Shown one piece after another: positions 59,326 through 64,000 of a stretch of 64,000 bases of DNA. Each line of letters starts with the position of its first letter. Position 1 is the first letter of the stretch. The translations under genes and the position numbers were made by a program. Below the pieces are notes generated by a model. It ran no database searches. It saw only the letters and a program-made list of their open reading frames with translations, and was not told where the DNA came from. The stretch lies in contig NZ_VTGX01000001.1 of assembly GCF_009729095.1 (NCBI RefSeq), forward strand, positions 1,612,001 through 1,676,000. The letters are read 5' to 3'. The DNA is from Mycolicibacterium sp. CBMA 247 (GTDB lineage: Bacteria > Actinomycetota > Actinomycetes > Mycobacteriales > Mycobacteriaceae).

Positions 59326-60628
59326 CCTGAGCACACCTGGTGCCCCGGTCGCACCACGGTCACACCGCGAGCAGGTCGGACCACTCATTCTGGCCGCCGG
59401 CGGATTCTTCCTCCTGGGCATGCGTCAAACCTTCACGGTGCCACTCACATTCGGGCTGAGTCTCGGACAGTTCCTGCTCTATATCGGTGCGGCCGTCTGG
59501 GCACTGATGGGCATGGCGGGCAGAAAGTCGCCGATAGCCAACCGCTGGCTGGTCGTCGCGATACTGGTCTATCTGACCGCGTCGTTGCTCTCCTATGGAG
59601 CCGCGTTGAATCGCGGTACGGTGCTGCTCGGCATTGAGTTCGCCGACCGCTACATCTTCTCCGATCTGGCACTGAGCGCGATGATCATCGCGATCATCGC
59701 GATGATCACCACCCCCGACCGGGTCTCTCTCCTGCTCAAGGGCCTCGTGCTCGGCGCTGCCCTGTCCGCCTCGTTCGCGATCATGCGACTGGTCGCCGGG
59801 ATCGACCTGGCACCGATGTTCATCCTGCCCGGTTTGAAGGCAAGCGATTTCGTGCTCGTCACCAATCTCGCCAGGGAGGGCATCGACCGTCCGCAGGGCA
59901 GCGCGGGTCATCCCCTCGAACTGGCCGGCGTGCTGACGGTGGTCCTCCCGTTGAGCATCGCTGTGGTGGCGTGTGCCCGTGCGAAAGGCGAGCGGACGTG
60001 GCCGTGGCTCCTGTGTACCGGTCTCCTGCTCTGCGGCGCCCTGGCCACGGTGTCCCGCTCGGTGATCGTGGGCCTGACGGCGGCACTGCTGGTCATGGCG
60101 TGGCGGTGGTCGATCCACCGGTTCGCCGCGCTGTTACTCACCGCGGCCGCCGCGGTCGGGCTCGGCATGCTCGCTCAACTGCATGTCGTTTCCGCAATCC
60201 TGCAGTCGTTCGCCAACGTGTCCAGTGACTCGTCCATTGCCTCACGCGGTTTGGGCGCGGCCTACGTCGCAAACCACTATCGGGATCACTTCTGGGTTGG
60301 GCAGGGCACCGGGATGTATCCGGCGTATCGTCAACCGGTACTCGACAATCAATACCTCTCGCGACTCATGGAGACCGGTGCGCTCGGCTTGCTGAGCTTT
60401 GTCCTGCTGATCGGCGTCGCACTGCTGTTGGCCCTCCTGGCCTCGGCGGCGGCCGACCCGATAGTCGCCGAACTGGCGGGTGCCATCAGCGGATCGCTGG
60501 CCGCGCTGGCCGTGATCAGCACGATCCTCGACATCAGTGGTTTCATCCAGATCTGGACGGTCACCTGGATTCTCATCGCGCTGTCAACTGTGGTGTGGCG
60601 CCTGCATCGGCAGCCCGGAAACCGATAG
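59312..60628 (+). CDS. wzy: O-antigen ligase/Wzy-type polymerase
   Basis: 438 residues with about eleven hydrophobic segments. The characteristic large periplasmic loop with the conserved His/Gly block is in LGAAYVANHYRDHFWVGQGTGMYPAYRQPVLDNQYLSRLMETGALGLLSFVLL, matching the Wzy_C/O-antigen ligase family pattern (the GxGxx and DNxYL elements). It probably joins repeat units at the outer face. It overlaps the wzz-like gene by 14 bases and is followed after 17 bases by the lipoprotein gene. Confidence 0.88.
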   Translation: MPSLDLSTPGAPVAPRSHREQVGPLILAAGGFFLLGMRQTFTVPLTFGLSLGQFLLYIGAAVWALMGMAGRKSPIANRWLVVAILVYLTASLLSYGAALNRGTVLLGIEFADRYIFSDLALSAMIIAIIAMITTPDRVSLLLKGLVLGAALSASFAIMRLVAGIDLAPMFILPGLKASDFVLVTNLAREGIDRPQGSAGHPLELAGVLTVVLPLSIAVVACARAKGERTWPWLLCTGLLLCGALATVSRSVIVGLTAALLVMAWRWSIHRFAALLLTAAAAVGLGMLAQLHVVSAILQSFANVSSDSSIASRGLGAAYVANHYRDHFWVGQGTGMYPAYRQPVLDNQYLSRLMETGALGLLSFVLLIGVALLLALLASAAADPIVAELAGAISGSLAALAVISTILDISGFIQIWTVTWILIALSTVVWRLHRQPGNR

Positions 60629-60645
60629 GAGGCCTCCCGGCGATC

Positions 60646-62286
60646 ATGGGGCGGGTGGACGCAAAGAGTTTGAGTGTCGTATTCGTCGTCTGTGCACTGC
60701 TGCTGGCCGGTTGTGGGTTCTCCGGTCAGGCGACCGAATCGGACCAGCGCACCGGGGTCATCCCATTCGCTGAACCCGATCTGGTCAACCCACTGCGCGG
60801 GCAGTACGAAAACCTGGCGACTCCACTCTTCCCGCAAGCCAGCCCGGCACAGCGGGAGTACCAGCCGTGGCCCGGCACCGCCGATGTCAGTGTGAGGATC
60901 GACTGGCGCACACTGCAACCGCGCGACCCCCGGAAGCTGCCGAAAGACGCCCGCGACGACGTCAAGTATGACTTCGCCATCCTGGACCGCGCCCTGGCGT
61001 CAGCGCACAAAACCGGCCGTCGGGTGGGATTCCGTGTCACCGCGTTCAACTCGTGCTGTGAAACCAGCTACCCCAAGGGAACCGACATCTCGGTGCCGGA
61101 CTGGCTGCCCACCGTCGCCGGGACGACTCGCACCTATCCACATGACGGGGTCAAGTACGTAATCCCGGACTGGAACAACAGGACGTACCTGTCATACTTC
61201 GCCGATCTCCTTGCGGCGCTGGGCCGACGCTATGACCGCGACGAACGACTCGCCATGGTGGAGATGTCCGGCTACGGCGATTTCAGCGAGAACCACGTGG
61301 CTTTCATGCGCGACACCCTCGGCCTGCCGGGCCCGGCCCCGGAGCGCAGCCAGGCTGCCCTCGGCTATTTCAGCCAGTACCGCGACCAGTACATCACCAA
61401 GGATTCGATCACCTTCCTGGTGAATGCGAACCTGCGCGCCTTTCCCAACACCGCACTGGTCACCGCCACCGGCAATCCCGAGATCACCAAGCAGCTGTTT
61501 CGTGACAGCCCGCTGCTGCGCGGGCGCCGAAAGCCGGTGGGGATCCGGGCCGATGGGCTCGGCGCCTTCGACCCGATCCCGACATGGGCGGGCAACCAAT
61601 ACTCGCGGTACGTCCAGATTCACGACCCGATCGTCAACGTGGTCCTCAACCGTTACCGGACGGCACCGATCGTCACCGAATGGATCCCCGACCCACCGCC
61701 GACCGGGGTGATGGACTACTACCTCACCGGTCTGCGCGATGTGGTGAACCGGCACGTCTCGATGACGGCGAGCACCGGTTTTCCCGGTCAGCTCAACGAC
61801 ATTCCGATGCCGGCCGAGCAGTACGCGGTGTGGGCGAAAGCCAACAAGTTCAGCGGGTACCGCTACGGCGTGACCGCCGAACAGCCGGATGGATCGATAC
61901 CGGCATCGCAGCGCTTCACCCTGAGGTTGCGCTGGACGAACTTCGGGTCGGCACCGGTGTACGAACGCTGGCAACCGCGGTACGACATCGTCTCATCGTC
62001 AGGACAGGTCGTTCGGACCATCAACTCCGGCATGAATCTGCGCGCCCTCGTCGCCGACCAGAAGTTCGAGGATGTCGCCGGCGAACCGTCCCCCGCCTCG
62101 AACGTGGACACCGTCGAAGTGGATCCCGGTCTGCCCAGTGGGCGCTACGAGGTGCGGGCAACGGTCTTGTGGCACGAACACAAGCCCAATGCCTCTGTGA
62201 CAGTGGACTTTCCGCCCATGAACCTGGCGCAGTACGGGCGGGATGATGCCGGCCGCTATCTGGCCACCACATTCACTGTGCAGTGA
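60646..62286 (+). CDS. DUF4832-type lipoprotein, paralogue of the 41799 protein
   Basis: 546 residues from the ATG at 60646 with AGGAGG at 60627-60632. The N-terminus SVVFVVCALLLAGCGFSG has a lipobox, so it is a lipoprotein without the carbohydrate-binding module of its paralogue. Residues about 45-430 match the 41799 protein closely: LVNPLRGQYENLATPLFPQ, SCCETSYPKGTDISVPDWL, EMSGYGDFSENHVAFMRD, NQYSRYVQIHDPI, APIVTEWIP, WAKANKFSGYRYG. E206 and E345 align with E334 and E473. The beta-rich end (FTLRLRWTNFGSAPVYERW) also matches. Third gene of the wzz-wzy operon, so it should act on the polymer outside. Confidence 0.88.
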   Translation: MGRVDAKSLSVVFVVCALLLAGCGFSGQATESDQRTGVIPFAEPDLVNPLRGQYENLATPLFPQASPAQREYQPWPGTADVSVRIDWRTLQPRDPRKLPKDARDDVKYDFAILDRALASAHKTGRRVGFRVTAFNSCCETSYPKGTDISVPDWLPTVAGTTRTYPHDGVKYVIPDWNNRTYLSYFADLLAALGRRYDRDERLAMVEMSGYGDFSENHVAFMRDTLGLPGPAPERSQAALGYFSQYRDQYITKDSITFLVNANLRAFPNTALVTATGNPEITKQLFRDSPLLRGRRKPVGIRADGLGAFDPIPTWAGNQYSRYVQIHDPIVNVVLNRYRTAPIVTEWIPDPPPTGVMDYYLTGLRDVVNRHVSMTASTGFPGQLNDIPMPAEQYAVWAKANKFSGYRYGVTAEQPDGSIPASQRFTLRLRWTNFGSAPVYERWQPRYDIVSSSGQVVRTINSGMNLRALVADQKFEDVAGEPSPASNVDTVEVDPGLPSGRYEVRATVLWHEHKPNASVTVDFPPMNLAQYGRDDAGRYLATTFTVQ

Positions 62287-62296
62287 TCACCAGGCT

Positions 62297-62884
62297 TCAC
62301 CGGCCGTTCGTACTGCGGGCCCAGTCCTCACGGGTCAGGCTCCACAGCTCGTGGTCACGCCGCCCGCTGCCGACCGTCATATAGCTGCGCAGCACACCTT
62401 CACAGACGAACCCCAGGCGTTGAGCCACCAGGGTAGTCGCGGTGTTGCCCGTCGCAATGGGTGCGGCGATCCGCTCGATCTCCGGCTCGGCGAACAGGTG
62501 CGCGATGACCAACCGCGCGGCGGCAGCGGCGACACCCTGACCATGGAGCCGCGAATCCACCCACAGCCCCAGTTCGGTCCTGCCGTGGAACCTGTCGATC
62601 CAGGCGTCACACTGGCCGGCCAGCTGCCCTTCGACCATGATCACGAAGTGCAGGCCGGCACCACGGCGCATGCGACGACGCGCTTTCACGCATTCACGCA
62701 CCCAGGCACCCCGGGTGTGGCGTTCCGGCCAGCTCTGCGACGAATGGTCCCAAAAGGGCTCGATGAACTCCTGATTCGCCATCCGGGCCGCTCGCCAGCC
62801 GATGGCATCGGAGAACCGGGGCGTACGCAGCGTCACCGTGATACCCGACGATGTCACGCCGGAAAGTGTCGGTGCCGCCGTCAT
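62297..62884 (-). CDS. GNAT-family N-acetyltransferase (RimJ/RimL-like)
   Basis: 195 residues. LRTPRFSDAIGWRAARMANQEFIEPFW at the start and LGLWVDSRLHGQGVAAAAARLVIAHLF with the acetyl-CoA loop (HGQGVA) are the RimJ-type signature; TGNTATTLVAQRLGFVCEGVLRSYM closes the fold. It overlaps the methyltransferase gene by 4 bases. In this setting it may N-acetylate an amino sugar of the polymer, which agrees with the presence of an aminotransferase; a protein target is also possible. Confidence 0.85.
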   Translation of the reverse strand: MTAAPTLSGVTSSGITVTLRTPRFSDAIGWRAARMANQEFIEPFWDHSSQSWPERHTRGAWVRECVKARRRMRRGAGLHFVIMVEGQLAGQCDAWIDRFHGRTELGLWVDSRLHGQGVAAAAARLVIAHLFAEPEIERIAAPIATGNTATTLVAQRLGFVCEGVLRSYMTVGSGRRDHELWSLTREDWARSTNGR

Positions 62885-63984
62885 CGCGGCAGGCTGTCGA
62901 TGAGAACCCAGCGACCGGCCAACTCCGGCAGCGCAGCCGATACCTCGTCCAACAAATCGGGAAGCGTGAGCAAGACCAGGTCTGGGTCCGCTTCAACGAG
63001 TTGTTCGGTTGAGATCACCGCGATGTCGGTACCTGGCATGCGCCGTCCCTGCTTGGCCGGCGAGGCGTCGGCAACCGCGCCGAGCAGGGTCCGGTCCAGC
63101 CCCGCCAGCGCGAACAGGGCCACCGCGCGCGATGCGGCGCCATAGCCGTACACCCGCAGCCCGTCGCGGTGCCGGTCCTCAAGCCAGCCGCGCAAGCGCT
63201 GCAACTGGGCTTCGGCGGCGCGCTGAAGTGCGCCGCCGCGCAGCTCTTCGGTCTCGGCGTCCGCGGTGCGGACAGCGCTGCCAGAGTCCGCGGTGCGGAT
63301 ATCCCCGCCGGCCGGGTCCGATGTGTGCACGGCGGCCACCAACACCGTGCCGCCGTACAGGTCGAAGTGCCAGGTATCGACGACCCTCATCCCCACGGAG
63401 GCCAGCAGCCGGTCGAGTGCGGCTGCCGAGTAGTAGGCGAAATGTCCGTGCCGCAGCGCATTCCACTGACCTTCGGCCACGATTGCTGCCAGTGCGTGGT
63501 ACTGCAGCAGCAACACCCCGCCGGCGGTGGTGGATGCGGCCCGCTCGGCGAACGCCGCCCGCTGATCGGGCTCATGCATGATGCCGAAACAGTCCAGCAC
63601 AAGGTCTGCGGCTCCGTCTGAGTCCTCGACCGCCTTGAAGCCGCGTTCGGCCAACAGCCCGAGCCAGCTGCCGCCATGCGGGCTGCCGAACTCGCGCACC
63701 GTTTTTCCAGTCAGCCACCCGGCTTCGGCCACCCGCGCGACCGCGTCGACCGCCTGATCCTTGAGCGCCTGCGGCTCGACCCCACGCGGTTCGGCAGTCA
63801 CGGTGTCATCCTCGGCCAATTGGGCCAGGCCGCATTCGGCGCAGAGATCCATGGCCAGCGGATGCGTGACCTCCTCGGCCCCGAGGGTCTCGGTCACCGG
63901 TGGGAAGTGGTCGGCGGCAGGAACCGCGCCGAGATCGAGTACCCGCTGCAGGCGCTGTCCGCCACACCCCCGGCAGATGCTCAT
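62881..63984 (-). CDS. SAM-dependent sugar C-methyltransferase-like protein
   Basis: 367 residues. The N-terminal zinc-like domain CRGCGGQRLQRVLDLG...MDLCAECGLAQLAEDD (Methyltransf_13 pattern, CxxC...CxxC) is typical of NDP-hexose C-methyltransferases such as TylC3. VREFGSPHGGSWLGLLAERGF holds the SAM motif (with GSPHGG in place of GSNDG) and FDLYGGTVLVAAV, VYGYGAASRAVALFALAGL form the C-terminal C-methyltransferase half. Product: a branched methyl sugar or similar unit. Overlaps the GNAT gene by 4 bases. Confidence 0.87.
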   Translation of the reverse strand: MSICRGCGGQRLQRVLDLGAVPAADHFPPVTETLGAEEVTHPLAMDLCAECGLAQLAEDDTVTAEPRGVEPQALKDQAVDAVARVAEAGWLTGKTVREFGSPHGGSWLGLLAERGFKAVEDSDGAADLVLDCFGIMHEPDQRAAFAERAASTTAGGVLLLQYHALAAIVAEGQWNALRHGHFAYYSAAALDRLLASVGMRVVDTWHFDLYGGTVLVAAVHTSDPAGGDIRTADSGSAVRTADAETEELRGGALQRAAEAQLQRLRGWLEDRHRDGLRVYGYGAASRAVALFALAGLDRTLLGAVADASPAKQGRRMPGTDIAVISTEQLVEADPDLVLLTLPDLLDEVSAALPELAGRWVLIDSLPR

Positions 63985-64000
63985 GGCAACATGTCCCTGT
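63981..64000 (-). CDS. 3' end of an upstream gene of the same operon (cut by window edge)
   Basis: The bases before the methyltransferase ATG read, in frame, codons for Arg-Asp-Met-Leu-Pro followed by a TGA overlapping that ATG (ATGA). This suggests a coupled gene whose body lies outside the window. Identity unknown. Confidence 0.3.

Noticed and set aside
1-64000. CRISPR arrays, tRNA or rRNA genes
   Set aside because: No regularly spaced direct repeats with unique spacers, no cloverleaf-like stretch with a T-loop GGTTCGAATC motif, and no rRNA-like sequence was found on either strand by eye.

Overview
The window is high-GC DNA from a mycobacterium, most likely a fast-growing Mycolicibacterium. 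The evidence is gene order: read right to left, about 1-41 kb follows the Mycobacterium tuberculosis Rv0495c-Rv0536 neighbourhood (Rv0495c, ppx, Rv0497, Rv0498, Rv0499, proC, Rv0500A, Rv0500B, galE2, Rv0502, Rv0504c, serB1, Rv0508, hemA, hemC, hemD, hemB, Rv0513, Rv0514, Rv0523c, hemL, Rv0525, the ccs genes, Rv0530, Rv0530A, Rv0531, menA, pnp, galE3). Compared with M. tuberculosis as I remember it, mmpS2/mmpL2, cmaA2 and fabH are absent and several gene groups are inserted. No tRNA, rRNA, insertion sequence, phage or CRISPR array was seen.

Layout. 1-5.3 kb: an acyl-CoA dehydrogenase cut by the window edge, a nitronate monooxygenase-like enzyme, a sugar epimerase, methylthioadenosine phosphorylase, and menA for menaquinone. 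5.4-9.6 kb: a metabolite:proton symporter, then a three-gene two-component group (histidine kinase, LuxR-type regulator, stand-alone receiver), then a 31-residue micro-gene whose start codon can be masked by RNA pairing. 9.7-17.7 kb: cytochrome c maturation (CcdA, ResB, CcsA, an envelope thioredoxin) next to a ParA-like ATPase and hemL. 17.7-25.5 kb: a mixed accessory stretch with two deazaflavin-type proteins, a DesA-type desaturase, an NnrU/MddA-like membrane methyltransferase, a TetR/MpaB-oxygenase pair, small membrane proteins and several very small or unrecognised genes. 25.9-31.3 kb: the heme operon hemA-hemC-hemD-hemB and a glutaredoxin-like protein. 31.4-41.7 kb: conserved housekeeping and envelope genes.

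41.8-64 kb is a different kind of region. It encodes what looks like a complete Wzx/Wzy-type exopolysaccharide pathway: an initiating phosphoglycosyl transferase, a WecG-type transferase, three GT4-like transferases, a GT2-GT4 fusion, a Wzx flippase, a Wzz-like chain-length protein and a Wzy-like polymerase. A sugar-type methyltransferase, an acetyltransferase and a HemL-like aminotransferase accompany them. The region is bracketed by two paralogous DUF4832-like exported proteins, one secreted with a carbohydrate-binding-like module and one a lipoprotein; I infer that they process or hold the polymer outside the membrane. An AlkB hydroxylase and a Tat-exported cholesterol-oxidase-like flavoprotein, translationally coupled, lie between the left bracket and the polymer genes. 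A perfect match to the mycobacterial CRP consensus sits in the main divergent promoter region. This cluster is the best candidate for an undescribed system in the window.

Coordinates were read by hand from the sequence. Product names rest on motif recognition, not on database searches. Start codons were revised where overlap with neighbours or a Shine-Dalgarno sequence argued for it.
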